DNA from: Sphingopyxis chilensis
GTDB taxonomy: Bacteria; Pseudomonadota; Alphaproteobacteria; Sphingomonadales; Sphingomonadaceae
Assembly: GCF_035930445.1 (NCBI RefSeq)
Contig: NZ_CP142394.1
Coordinates: 1,645,501 to 1,709,500 of the forward strand
DNA length: 64,000 nucleotides
Direction: 5' to 3'
Program-made: the position numbers and the translations under genes
Shown: piece by piece, positions 25,043 to 35,100 of the stretch
How the letters are laid out: every line of letters begins with the position of its first letter
Position numbering within the stretch: position 1 is the first letter of the stretch
The notes under the pieces: model-generated
What the model was told of the DNA's origin: nothing
Databases searched by the model: none
What the model saw: the letters and a program-made list of their open reading frames with translations, nothing else

Positions 25043-26728
25043 CTAGGTCGTGGAAATGCGGCCTTCGTAGATCGTGATCTCGACCGACTGGAGGTAGAGG
25101 GACGACCGCAACCGGTCGTTTTCGTGCCCGGAATCCCGCGATATCTGGACCTCGACATGGGTGCCGGGCATTTTGTCGCTCGCCGATGAGGTTTGTGTAT
25201 AGACGCTGTCGAGCGCCGACGGGTGGTCGATGTCGAAACTCGTGGTGCTGAAACGCGTGCCCGTGGGGCCGCGCCGGAGGATGCGCGTCAGCCGCGCCGT
25301 CCCCGCGGCGCCGTCGGGGCGCGTGACGAGTTCGACGTCGACCCCCCGTGCGCAAGTCGGCGAAACGCGAACAAAATAATTCTGACTAGAAACGCTTTCG
25401 CCCTCGACCTTCATTTCAAGCCCCGGGCTGAACGTCTGTTTTCGGGGGAAGCCAAAGCACTGCGTTTCGTTCGCAATCCATTTTTGCGTATATTTGGCGG
25501 AGCTGTACCAGCCGCCTTCGACCCAACCCCTGGCCCTTGCGGGAACGCTCTCACGGATACGGATCGGCTCGCTCGAATAGAGGGTATCCGCAGCGACGGC
25601 ATATATTTGCGGATGGACGATCTTGAGATCGATGACGTCCCACAGGTCGATCGCTCTTTCCTGGACCGTGCCGTTCGCACTCTGGGGGCTGAAGTTGCTG
25701 TTCAGGACGAAAACGCTGTTGGGCCCGTTGACTGATTGTCCCGGCCGATCGTTGCAAATGTCCCTGTTTTCGGGATGCGATCCGTTTTTCTCGAAATAAC
25801 AGCCATCGACGGCAATCCCGCGCGATTGTTCCGCGAGCTTCAGCCCGTCGCCGACATTGCCTTCTATCGTAACGCCCCGCAGATTGAACTGGGCACATCG
25901 ACCGGTCGAAATACCGCCACCCGTGCCTCTTTCGCTGCCACCCTTGTTCTTGCGGGCGCCGGCGATCCTGCCGTTGCCCTGATATTCGCCGCCGCTGATC
26001 TCGATGACATTGACCGACAATCCTGTTCGCGGACCCGCTTTGCCTTCGATGCCCCATCCTTTGTTGAAGCGCGCGTAACAATTGTCCATTCGATAGCACC
26101 AACAGTCCTCGAAGGTTATGCCCGAGCCACCGCAATTTTCGACGCGGATATTCTCCATTGCGCCGCGCGCCGAACTATGGTCGGGGTCGGAACCGGGCTC
26201 GATTTTAATCCCGTCGCCCGCCCGCGAGGTGACACGAAAATCGCGCAGCAGATGCGAGGACGAGCGAACCCGCAGGCTTCCCTTTTCGAAATAGAGCCAC
26301 GTGGCATTTTTCCCGGCACCACGCCCGATGATCGCGATCTGGGCGGATTCGATCCCGCTATGCCGGACTTGGGGGGCAACGATGATATCGCTGGTCAGCC
26401 GGATCTTACCCGATGGCAGCATGATCATGCCCACATCATTTGCGGCGGCATGATCGAAGGCCGTCTGCAGGGCCTTGGTATCGTCCGCAATTCCGTCGCC
26501 GACGACGCCAAAATCCTTCGCCGATACATTATCGCGTAGCTTGTCCTCGACGGTACGCGGGACCGCGCCATCGTCGAATTGCTGGAAGCGGATCCCACTC
26601 GCTGCAGACAATTCCGCCGTTGGGCGTCGCCGCGATGGCGCCTGTTTCGATTGAGCCGGCTCGCTTCCGAGAGAATAAGCCGCGCCAGCCAGCAGAAGGC
26701 CGTATTCCCGGCGATTGATCTTTTGCAT
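25043..26728 (-). CDS. Beta-helix protein, pectate lyase/GH28-like superfamily, Tat signal
   Basis: A protein of about 561 residues. The N-terminus MQKINRREYGLLLAGAAYSL carries a twin Arg and hydrophobic stretch, which suggests a Tat signal. A pectate-lyase_3-type start follows near residue 67 (NVSAKDFGVVGDGIADDTKA), then a long right-handed parallel beta-helix with RNVSL-like rungs (for example VENCGGSGITF). It could cleave or cap a uronic-acid-containing glycan such as the product of this locus. I took the ATG at 26728; the open frame continues upstream by 500 codons, but that part is antisense to selO. It ends at a convergent intergenic region beside the aminotransferase. Confidence 0.78.
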   Translation of the reverse strand: MQKINRREYGLLLAGAAYSLGSEPAQSKQAPSRRRPTAELSAASGIRFQQFDDGAVPRTVEDKLRDNVSAKDFGVVGDGIADDTKALQTAFDHAAANDVGMIMLPSGKIRLTSDIIVAPQVRHSGIESAQIAIIGRGAGKNATWLYFEKGSLRVRSSSHLLRDFRVTSRAGDGIKIEPGSDPDHSSARGAMENIRVENCGGSGITFEDCWCYRMDNCYARFNKGWGIEGKAGPRTGLSVNVIEISGGEYQGNGRIAGARKNKGGSERGTGGGISTGRCAQFNLRGVTIEGNVGDGLKLAEQSRGIAVDGCYFEKNGSHPENRDICNDRPGQSVNGPNSVFVLNSNFSPQSANGTVQERAIDLWDVIDLKIVHPQIYAVAADTLYSSEPIRIRESVPARARGWVEGGWYSSAKYTQKWIANETQCFGFPRKQTFSPGLEMKVEGESVSSQNYFVRVSPTCARGVDVELVTRPDGAAGTARLTRILRRGPTGTRFSTTSFDIDHPSALDSVYTQTSSASDKMPGTHVEVQISRDSGHENDRLRSSLYLQSVEITIYEGRISTT

Positions 26729-26983
26729 ATTGTTCCTGTGCGATCGGTTTGTCGAGGGGGGAGAAGAGATGGCGCGTGCCATTCCGGATGGTCGATCCGG
26801 GCCATACAAGTCGCGATCCGATGGTTCGTCAACCCGGTTGATCGAAGGACCGGGCGCGAGGCGCGACCAGTCGACCGGCGGTCGCGCCCGAAGGCCGTGA
26901 CACTGGGCGCCCGGTAGGCACCCGCATTGATCTTGCAATCGGCGTGTCGAGGCCAGACATTGGAATGAGCCGAGGAGCGACAA

Positions 26984-28447
26984 ATGGATTTCGCGTTCGA
27001 GAATAGTTTCCACGATTCCATGGAGGGCTTTTACACGCCTGCGGAAGCCGCCAAGCCCTCGGCGCCCCGGCTGCTCATCTTCAATCATGCCCTTGCCGGG
27101 CGGCTCGGGATCGACGTCGCGGGTGCGACGGACGATCAGCTGGCGCGCGTCTTTTCGGGCGAGGAGACACCCGAGGGCGCAAATCCGCTCGCGCTCGCTT
27201 ATGCCGGTCATCAGTTTGGCCATTTCTCGCCGCAGCTGGGCGATGGCCGCGCGTTGCTGCTCGGCGAGATCGTCGCGCCCGACGGCGCGCGTTTCGATAT
27301 CCAGCTCAAGGGATCGGGGCCGACCGCCTTTTCGCGCAACGGCGACGGCAAGGCCGCGGTCGGCCCCGTGCTGCGCGAGTTCCTCGTGTCCGAAGCGATG
27401 GCGGCAATGGGCGTGCCGACGACACGCGCGCTCGCCGCGGTTGCGACCGGAGACAGGGTGCAGCGCGAACGCGCGCATCCCGGCGCAGTCCTCACGCGCG
27501 TCGCGAGCAGCCATATCCGCGTCGGCACCTTTCAGTTTTTCGCCGCGCATTTCGGCGCTGACCATGTCGTCCAATTGTCCGATTACAGCGTGAAGCGGCA
27601 TTTTCCCGATATTGCCGACGCGGCCAATCCGCATCTGGAGCTGCTCGATCGCGTGACCGGACTGCAATGCGAGCTGGTGTCGCACTGGCTGGGCGTGGGA
27701 TTCATCCATGGCGTGATGAACACCGACAATGTCGCGATCAGCGGCGAAACGATCGATTACGGCCCCTGCGCCTTCATGGACCGCTTTGCGGTGGGCACCG
27801 TCTTCAGTTCGATCGATGCGGGCGGTCGCTATGCCTATGGCCGCCAGCCGCAGATCATGCACTGGAACATGGCGCGCTTCGCCGAGGCGTTGCTGCCCGC
27901 GATTCACCGCGTGTCGCCGAAGGATGTCGAGGCGGCAAAGGCGATCGTCGACGCGATTCCGGGCCGGTTCCGCAGCACCTGGCATGCAATGGTCAGAAAA
28001 AAGCTGGGTTTGGGCGGCGAAGGTGCCGACGACGCCGAATTGATCGACACGCTGTTCGACGAGCTGGAGGCGCATCAGGTCGATTTCACCTCCTTCTTCC
28101 GCGCGCTCGCCATGCTGCTGCGCGGCGATGGCGCGATGCTCGAAAGCCTGCTTCCGAACGCCGACGCGATGGCGCCGTGGATCGCCGAATGGTGGGACCG
28201 GATCGCAAACGACGGCGCGGGGCCGATCGAACATGCCGACGCGATGGACGCGGTGAATCCGCTTTATATCCCCCGCAACCATCTGGTCGAGGAGGTGCTG
28301 GAGGCGGCCGAGGCCGGCGATCTCGCGCCCTGGCTTAAATTGCTCGGCGTGGTCCGCAATCCCTATGAGGTTCGCCCTGGGCTCGAACGCTTCACGCTTC
28401 CCGCGCCGGTCGACGCGGGGCCCTACAAAACCTTCTGCGGCACCTGA
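26984..28447 (+). CDS. selO: Protein adenylyltransferase SelO (YdiU)
   Basis: A 487-residue pseudokinase-fold enzyme that transfers AMP to Ser, Thr or Tyr of target proteins. Family blocks: ALAYAGHQFGHFSPQLGDGRA (about residues 69-89), KGSGPTAFSRNGDG, VLREFLVSEAMAAMGVPTTRA and NTDNVAISGETIDYGPCAFM. The C-terminus KTFCGT has Cys at the third-last position, where human SELENOO has selenocysteine; this is the common bacterial form. The ATG at 26984 opens with MDFAFENSFH. It is transcribed divergently from the beta-helix gene across 255 bases with no further gene. Confidence 0.95.
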   Translation: MDFAFENSFHDSMEGFYTPAEAAKPSAPRLLIFNHALAGRLGIDVAGATDDQLARVFSGEETPEGANPLALAYAGHQFGHFSPQLGDGRALLLGEIVAPDGARFDIQLKGSGPTAFSRNGDGKAAVGPVLREFLVSEAMAAMGVPTTRALAAVATGDRVQRERAHPGAVLTRVASSHIRVGTFQFFAAHFGADHVVQLSDYSVKRHFPDIADAANPHLELLDRVTGLQCELVSHWLGVGFIHGVMNTDNVAISGETIDYGPCAFMDRFAVGTVFSSIDAGGRYAYGRQPQIMHWNMARFAEALLPAIHRVSPKDVEAAKAIVDAIPGRFRSTWHAMVRKKLGLGGEGADDAELIDTLFDELEAHQVDFTSFFRALAMLLRGDGAMLESLLPNADAMAPWIAEWWDRIANDGAGPIEHADAMDAVNPLYIPRNHLVEEVLEAAEAGDLAPWLKLLGVVRNPYEVRPGLERFTLPAPVDAGPYKTFCGT

Positions 28448-28516
28448 CGCCGGCGCGGTTGAGCCGGTGCATCGCAGTTGCTAGGGACGGCGCGGCATCA
28501 TCCAGAGGACAAATCA

Positions 28517-29710
28517 TTGGCACCAGTTCCCGTTTCGCCCGTCAAGATCACCGTCGTCGGGACGGGCTATGTCGGTATTTCCAACGCGATCCTGCTGGCG
28601 CAGCATAATGAGGTGGTCGCGCTGGACATCGATGCGCGCAAGATCGAGCAGCTCAATGCGAAGCAATCGCCGATCGCCGACCCGGAGATCGAGGATTATC
28701 TGGCGAACCGGGCGCTAAATCTCGTCGCGACGACCGATCGCGGCGCAGCCTATGCGGGAGCGGATTTCGTCATCGTCGCGACGCCCACCGACTATGATCC
28801 CGATACCAATTATTTCAACACGCGCACGGTCGAGAGCGTGATCGCCGATGCGCTGGTCATGGCGCCTGGCGCGCTGATCATCGTCAAATCGACCGTCCCG
28901 GTGGGGTTCACCGACCGGATGCGCGCGCAGCTCGACACCGATGCGATCGTCTTCTCGCCTGAATTCCTGCGCGAAGGGCGCGCGCTCTATGACAATCTCT
29001 ATCCATCGCGGATCATCGTCGGCAACACGCATCCGCGCGGCGGTGAATTCGCAAGACTGCTGCTCGAAGGGTCGCTGAAGCCTGATGCCGCGATCCTGCA
29101 GACGGGCAATACCGAGGCGGAGGCGATCAAGCTGTTCGCCAACACCTATCTCGCGATGCGCGTCGCCTTCTTCAACGAACTCGATACCTATGCCGCATCG
29201 CACGGCGTCGACCCGCGTCAGGTGATCGAGGGCGTGTGCCTCGATCCCCGGATCGGCAGCTTCTACAACAATCCCTCCTTCGGTTACGGCGGTTATTGTC
29301 TGCCCAAAGACACCAAGCAGATGCTCGCCAACTACAAGGATGTGCCGCAGAATCTGATTCAGGCGATCGTGTCGTCGAACACGACGCGCAAGGATTTCGT
29401 CGCGTCCGAGGTGATCAAGCGCCGCCCGCGCATCGTCGGCATCCATCGCCTTGCGATGAAGGCAGGATCGGACAATTTCCGCGCCAGCAGCATCCTGGGC
29501 GTGATGAAGCGCGTCAAGGCGAAGGGGATCGAGGTGATCGTCTACGAACCGCTGATCGAGGAGGACCGCCTGTTCAACTCGCGCGTGGTCCGCGATCTCG
29601 ATGCCTTCAAGGCCGAAGCCGACGTCATTATCGCGAACCGCGTGACCGACGATCTCGCCGACGTCGCGGACAAGGTCTATAGCCGCGACCTGTTCGGCGC
29701 CGATTCCTGA
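28517..29710 (+). CDS. ugd: UDP-glucose 6-dehydrogenase
   Basis: A protein of about 397 residues oxidising UDP-glucose to UDP-glucuronate. The sequence is very close to E. coli Ugd over its whole length: [17 protein letters not shown] (NAD), [57 protein letters not shown] and the catalytic-Cys motif [16 protein letters not shown]. The start is most likely TTG at 28517 with AGAGGAC six bases upstream; another TTG at 28478 lies farther out. It could supply glucuronate for the UDP-glucuronate epimerase-like gene at 42050 and for capsule-type glycans. Confidence 0.93.
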   Translation: MAPVPVSPVKITVVGTGYVGISNAILLAQHNEVVALDIDARKIEQLNAKQSPIADPEIEDYLANRALNLVATTDRGAAYAGADFVIVATPTDYDPDTNYFNTRTVESVIADALVMAPGALIIVKSTVPVGFTDRMRAQLDTDAIVFSPEFLREGRALYDNLYPSRIIVGNTHPRGGEFARLLLEGSLKPDAAILQTGNTEAEAIKLFANTYLAMRVAFFNELDTYAASHGVDPRQVIEGVCLDPRIGSFYNNPSFGYGGYCLPKDTKQMLANYKDVPQNLIQAIVSSNTTRKDFVASEVIKRRPRIVGIHRLAMKAGSDNFRASSILGVMKRVKAKGIEVIVYEPLIEEDRLFNSRVVRDLDAFKAEADVIIANRVTDDLADVADKVYSRDLFGADS

Positions 29711-29843
29711 CCGCTCCCACCGCGCGCAGCTCGCCGCAACGTCGGGAACTGTCCCGATCTCGGAGAGTTAGCTTGGAAACAGGGGAGAAACGGGTTGCAC
29801 GGCCATATCTCGCGAGCCACAAGTGTCGACCGGTGGCCAGCAG

Positions 29844-32183
29844 ATGAAACAATCTGAAATTTTTCGTCGATCATGCTGGGGTCCGCCCTTGCGGAGCCGC
29901 CCGCTGCTGATCGGCGCGACCTCGCTTATCGGTTTGGCTTGGGCGGGCGCGGTGCAGGCACAGGATGTCGCGCCGCCGAAGGTCGTGCCGACGCTCGATG
30001 CGGGCTCGGCCAAAATCGCAGCGCCTTCGCCGCCGCCGCCCGAGGCGCAACTGCCCGTGGTGGAGCCGATCATCGAGGACGAAGAGTTCGAAAAATCGAT
30101 CCCGCCGATCAGCGCCGAAGACGATGCCGAACTCGACCGGCCACTCGAATCGATCGCCGAGTTTGAAAAGCGCCAAGCTGCCGAGGCGGCGAAGGCCGCG
30201 GCTGGCGATGCGGACGACGGTGCGGACGCGACCGCGGAAACCCAGCCGCCGCAGGTGGACGGCGTGCCCGTTCCCGCGCTTGCCGATGGCGATGCGGCCG
30301 AAGTGATCGGTGATGCGCCGATCAGCGACAGCGAGCTCGCCGCGCCGCTGCCGCCGCTTGAAAATTTCGACGTCGAACCCGTCGAGTTCGCCGAGGCCGA
30401 AGCTGACAGCGACAATGTCGAGCTTTCCTATACGGTACAGGTCAACGGGCTGAGCGACGCCGATGACAGCACCGACGTCGATCTGGCCGATCTGTTCGGC
30501 GATCTGTCGGCGCTCTACGGCGGCGACGGCAAGGCCGACAATGCCGCGATGATCCGCGCGCGCCTCTCGGCCGACGGCGAACTGATGCAACGGATACTCG
30601 CGTCCGAGGGCTATTATGACGCGGTCGTCGACACGCGGATCGACCGGGGTGCGCGCGAAGAGGGACAGGAACGCCGGCGCCGGTCGATTACCGCGGTCAT
30701 CGATGTGAAGCCGGGCAAACGCTATACATTGGCGGACATCATCATCAATGCGGACCCGACCATTCCGCCGAACCTGATCGCCGACAATTTCCCGCTGAGC
30801 GTCGGCGAGCCGATCGTTGCGCAGCGTATACAGGGCGCCGAAGCGGCAATCGCGCTCAAGCTTCCCCAGGAAGGCTATCCCTTCGCCAAGGTCGGTCAGC
30901 GCGACATATTGCTCGACGGCGCGACGGGAGACGGCGTTTATACGCTGCCGGTCGATATCGGCAAACGATCGCGCTTCGGCGGTATCGAGACGACCGGCGA
31001 TCTCGCCTTCGATGCCGAACATGTCGAGGTGCTCGCGCGCTTCAAGCGCGGCGACCTGTATGACAGCCGGATGGTCGATGACTTGCGGCAGGCGCTTGTC
31101 GCGACGGGCCTGTTCGCGACCGTCGCCGCCGAACCGCAGCCGACGGGCGAGAACGCCGGTGACGATACCGAATATGTGACGATGCTGGTGACCCAGCAGG
31201 CCGGCCCGCCACGCACGCTCGCTGCCAGCGCGGGCTATGGCACGGGCGAGGGGATCCGGCTGGAGGGCAGCTGGACGCACCGCAACCTGCTCCCGCCCGA
31301 AGGCGCGCTGACCTTCCGCGGCGTGCTGGGAACGCAGGAGCAGGGGGTCGGTGCGACGCTGCGCCGGTCGAACGCCGGGCGCCGCGACCGCACGCTGGAA
31401 CTCGTGACCGAAGTTACGCGCAGCACCTATGATGCGTTCAATGCGATCACGGGCCGCGTCGGCGCGCGCGTCAGTTACGATTCGACGCCCATCTGGCAAA
31501 AGAAATTCACCTATGCCTATGGCGTCGAACTGATTGCGACGCGCGAGGATGATTATGATTTTGCGGCCGGCGAACGGTCGTACGACTTCTACACGATCCT
31601 CGGGTTGACCGGACAGGTCGGGATGGACCGCACCGACAGCCTGCTCGATCCGACCAAGGGTTTTCGCATCACGAGCCTGATCCAGCCCGAAGGCTCGCTC
31701 GCCGGGCGCTTTTCGCCCTATGCGCGCCTGCGCTCCGACATCAGCGGCTATTATCCGGTGACCGACAGCATCGTGCTGGCAGGACGGGTGCGTGTCGGAT
31801 CGATCGTCGGTGCGGCGCGCGAGCGGCTCGCCCCGTCACGGCGTTTCTATGCAGGCGGCGGCGGGTCGGTGCGCGGCTTCGGTTATCAGGAGCTTGGCCC
31901 CAAGGACCCGAACAACGACCCGATCGGTGGCCGCAGCGTGAACGAGATGGCGGTCGAGGCACGCTATCGCTTCGGCAATTTCGGCGTCGTCGGCTTCGTC
32001 GATGCGGGGCAGGTCTATCGTTCGTCTGCGCCGACCTTCCAGAACCTGCGCTTCGGCGCCGGGATCGGGGCGCGCTATTACACCAATTTCGGCCCAATGC
32101 GCTTTGACATCGCGACGCCGATCGGACGCAAGCCGGGTGAGGCGCGCGTCAGCGTCTATGTCTCGATCGGGCAGGCCTTCTGA
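29844..32183 (+). CDS. tamA: TamA, outer-membrane assembly protein (Omp85 family)
   Basis: A protein of about 779 residues. It begins with a signal peptide (LLIGATSLIGLAWAGAVQAQ) and an unusually long Pro/Ala/Asp/Glu-rich linker (about residues 45-190) before POTRA domains (about 200-470) and a C-terminal 16-stranded Omp85 barrel. VSIGQAF at the C-terminus ends in Phe, as outer-membrane proteins do, and barrel loop GGGGSVRGFGYQELGP carries the conserved VRGF/Y motif. The ATG at 29844 is used; a GTG at 29823 is possible. It is coupled to tamB (TGATG). Together they move lipids or autotransporters between membranes. Confidence 0.92.
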   Translation: MKQSEIFRRSCWGPPLRSRPLLIGATSLIGLAWAGAVQAQDVAPPKVVPTLDAGSAKIAAPSPPPPEAQLPVVEPIIEDEEFEKSIPPISAEDDAELDRPLESIAEFEKRQAAEAAKAAAGDADDGADATAETQPPQVDGVPVPALADGDAAEVIGDAPISDSELAAPLPPLENFDVEPVEFAEAEADSDNVELSYTVQVNGLSDADDSTDVDLADLFGDLSALYGGDGKADNAAMIRARLSADGELMQRILASEGYYDAVVDTRIDRGAREEGQERRRRSITAVIDVKPGKRYTLADIIINADPTIPPNLIADNFPLSVGEPIVAQRIQGAEAAIALKLPQEGYPFAKVGQRDILLDGATGDGVYTLPVDIGKRSRFGGIETTGDLAFDAEHVEVLARFKRGDLYDSRMVDDLRQALVATGLFATVAAEPQPTGENAGDDTEYVTMLVTQQAGPPRTLAASAGYGTGEGIRLEGSWTHRNLLPPEGALTFRGVLGTQEQGVGATLRRSNAGRRDRTLELVTEVTRSTYDAFNAITGRVGARVSYDSTPIWQKKFTYAYGVELIATREDDYDFAAGERSYDFYTILGLTGQVGMDRTDSLLDPTKGFRITSLIQPEGSLAGRFSPYARLRSDISGYYPVTDSIVLAGRVRVGSIVGAARERLAPSRRFYAGGGGSVRGFGYQELGPKDPNNDPIGGRSVNEMAVEARYRFGNFGVVGFVDAGQVYRSSAPTFQNLRFGAGIGARYYTNFGPMRFDIATPIGRKPGEARVSVYVSIGQAF

Positions 32184-35100
32184 TGGCCGGGGAGGCGCCT
32201 GCGGCAAGAGAGGGAGACGCACCGGCGACGCGGCGGTCGTGGCCGCTGACGATCCTGCGCTGGGTCGGCCTCGGCTTGCTTGGGCTCATCCTGGTCTTTG
32301 CGCTCTTTCTCATCGGACTCAACAGCGATGCCGGGCGCCGCTTCGTCGTCACCCAGATAGAGAAATATGAATTCGAAAACGGGATGAAGATCGGCATCGG
32401 CCGGCTCGACGGTTCGCTCTATGGCCGGATGATCATTCGCGATTTCACGCTGTCCGATCCAACCGGCGTCTTCCTGCGTTCGCCCGAGCTTCGTGTCGAC
32501 TGGCGCCCGGTTCGCTATCTCGCAAATCATGTCGATATCAGGTCGGCGACCGCGAAGACGCTGGTAATGGAGAAGATCCCCGCGTTCAAACCGGTGCCCG
32601 ATACGGGCGAACCACTGCTACCCGACCTCGACATCGACGTCGGACGGCTTCGCGTCGATCGCTTCGTCTTCGAGCCTGCGGCGGCCGGCGAACGGCAGGT
32701 GGCGACGCTCAGCGGCAAGGTCGCGATCGCCGATCGGCGGGCGCAGGTCAGCGCCAACGCCGAAACGATCAGCGGTGGCGGCGGGCAGGGCGATACGCTG
32801 AAGCTGGTCCTGGATGCCGTTCCCGAACGGAACCGGCTCGCGATGACGCTCGACGTCACCGCGCCCCAGGGCGGCGTGCTCGCGGCGATGGGCGGGTTCA
32901 AGGAGCCAATGACGGCAAAGCTTGCCGGGCGCGGCGACTGGAAGGTTTGGAACGGCAATCTGACCGCCAATCTCGGCGCCGCGCCGCTCGCACGCGTCGC
33001 GCTGACGGCGCGCGACGGCACCTTTGCGGCCAAGGGAACGGCGCAAGCATCACGGCTGCTGACCGGGCCGGCGGCGGAATTGCTCGGTACCGAAACCGCT
33101 ATCGACCTCACCGCGCGGCTGCAGGAGCGAAAAGCCGCGGTCGACGGCCGAATCTCGTCCGACGCGGCGCGCCTCGGGATCAGCGGCGGGCTCGACCTCG
33201 GCGGCAACCGGTTCGAAGCGCTTCAACTTGCGGTGAATATCCTGAGGCCGAGCGCGATCGCGCCCGGTGTTCGCGCCAACGGGCTGCGCGCGACGGCAAG
33301 GCTGGACGGCGAATTCGCGCTGCCGACGGTGGGCTATCAGGCGAATGCCAACAGCCTTGCGGTCAACGACATCATTGTCGAGGGGCTGATGCTCGCCGGC
33401 ACGGCGCGCGTCGATGCCGATCAGATCGTGGTGCCCGTTGCGGGACGCGCGGCGCGGATTCGCGGGCTCGACACCGTCGCGGGCGGAACGCTCGTGCAAG
33501 TGCGGCTGGACGGCGATCTTGCCTATGCGGACGGACGTATCCTCAGCGACAATCTGCGCCTGCGCTCGCCGCGCATCGATGCGAAGGCGATCCTGATCGC
33601 GGATTTGAACAAGGGCTTTTATACCGGCGCAATCGACGGGCGGATCAACGATTACCGCATCGAAAGCGTCGGCATCTTCGACATCGACACCGATGCCGAC
33701 CTCAAGACCGCGCCGCGCGGCGGGTTCGAGATCGTCGGCAACGTTCGCGCACGCTCGACCCGATTGTTCAATTCGGGGGTCCGCGATTTCCTGGGCGGCA
33801 ATGCCACCGCGTCGAGCGCCGTGCGCTATGGCACCGATGGCGTCATCCGTTTCTCGAGCCTCCGCCTGACCGCACCGCGCCTGCGCATTACCGGCGGGCA
33901 GGGGAGCTATGCGCCGAACGGCCAGATCCGGCTGACCGCGCGCGCGAATTCGACCGATTATGGCCCGGTCGGCGTCCAGCTTGCCGGGACGATCAGCGAT
34001 CCGCGCGCGGTGGTAACCGCCGAGCGGCCCGGGCTCGGCATCGGGCTTTCCAATCTGGTGGCGCGGGTAAATGGGGCGCCGAACGGCTATCGCCTCGCGG
34101 CGACGGGCGACACCGACTATGGGCCGCTGTCGGCCGACGTCGTGCTGCTGATGGCGGCGGGGCCGTTGACGATCGATGTCGAACGCGGCGACCTCGCGGG
34201 CATAGGGTTCAACGGGCGTCTCGTGCAGAGCGAGGCCGGGCCGTTCACCGGACAGCTCAACGCGTCGGGACAGGGGCTGGGCGGCCTTGTCCGGCTGAGC
34301 GCCGCAGGCCAGTATCAGGCGGCGGCCATCAATGTCCGGGCGAACGACGTCGTACTTCCCGGCCCGGCGCAGCTCGCGATCGGTTCGGCGATCGTCGATG
34401 CCGATGTCACGCTCTATGACCAGCCCCATATTGTCGCCGACATCCAGATCGCGGATACGCAGATCCGCGACTATGACATCGCCGTCGGGCGGGTGAAGAT
34501 TGACTATCGGAATGGCAGCGGCAAGGCCCAGGCGCTCGTCGAAGGCACCAGCGGCGTCCCCTTCCGCATTGCCGCGAACGCCGATCTGACACCCGAGCTG
34601 TGGCGCGCGTCGGTGCAGGGGCGTGCGACGGGGATCAATTTCCGCACCGCGTCGCCCGCGCGCATCATTCCCGGCACCGACGGATATGAATTGCTGCCGA
34701 CCACGGTCAATCTTGGCCGCGGTAGCAGCGCGCGCGTCGCGGGACGCTTCGGTGACGGCATCATGGTTCAGAGCCGGCTCGAGCGGGTCAATATGGCGAT
34801 CCTCAACGCCGTCTATCCCGACATGGGGTTGGGCGGCCGCGCGACCGGCAGCCTCGATTTCGAACAGGCGAACTCCGAAAGCTTCCCCCGCGCCGACGCG
34901 CGGATGACGATCACCGGTTTCACCCGCACTACTGCGGCGTCGGTGAGCCAGCCGGTCGATGTCAATTTCGCCGGCAAGCTGCTCGCCGACGGTGGCGAGG
35001 CGCGCGCGGTGATGCGCAAGCGCGGCAGCGTCATCGGCCGGGTGCAAGCGTCGCTCCGGCCGCTCGGGCCCAGTGCGGGCGGCTGGACCGAGCGATTGAT

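Noticed and set aside
26729..28282. Minus-strand extension of the beta-helix gene by over 500 codons
   Set aside because: The stretch is antisense to selO and has Arg/Gly-rich shadow composition; the real start has a Tat-like signal at 26728.
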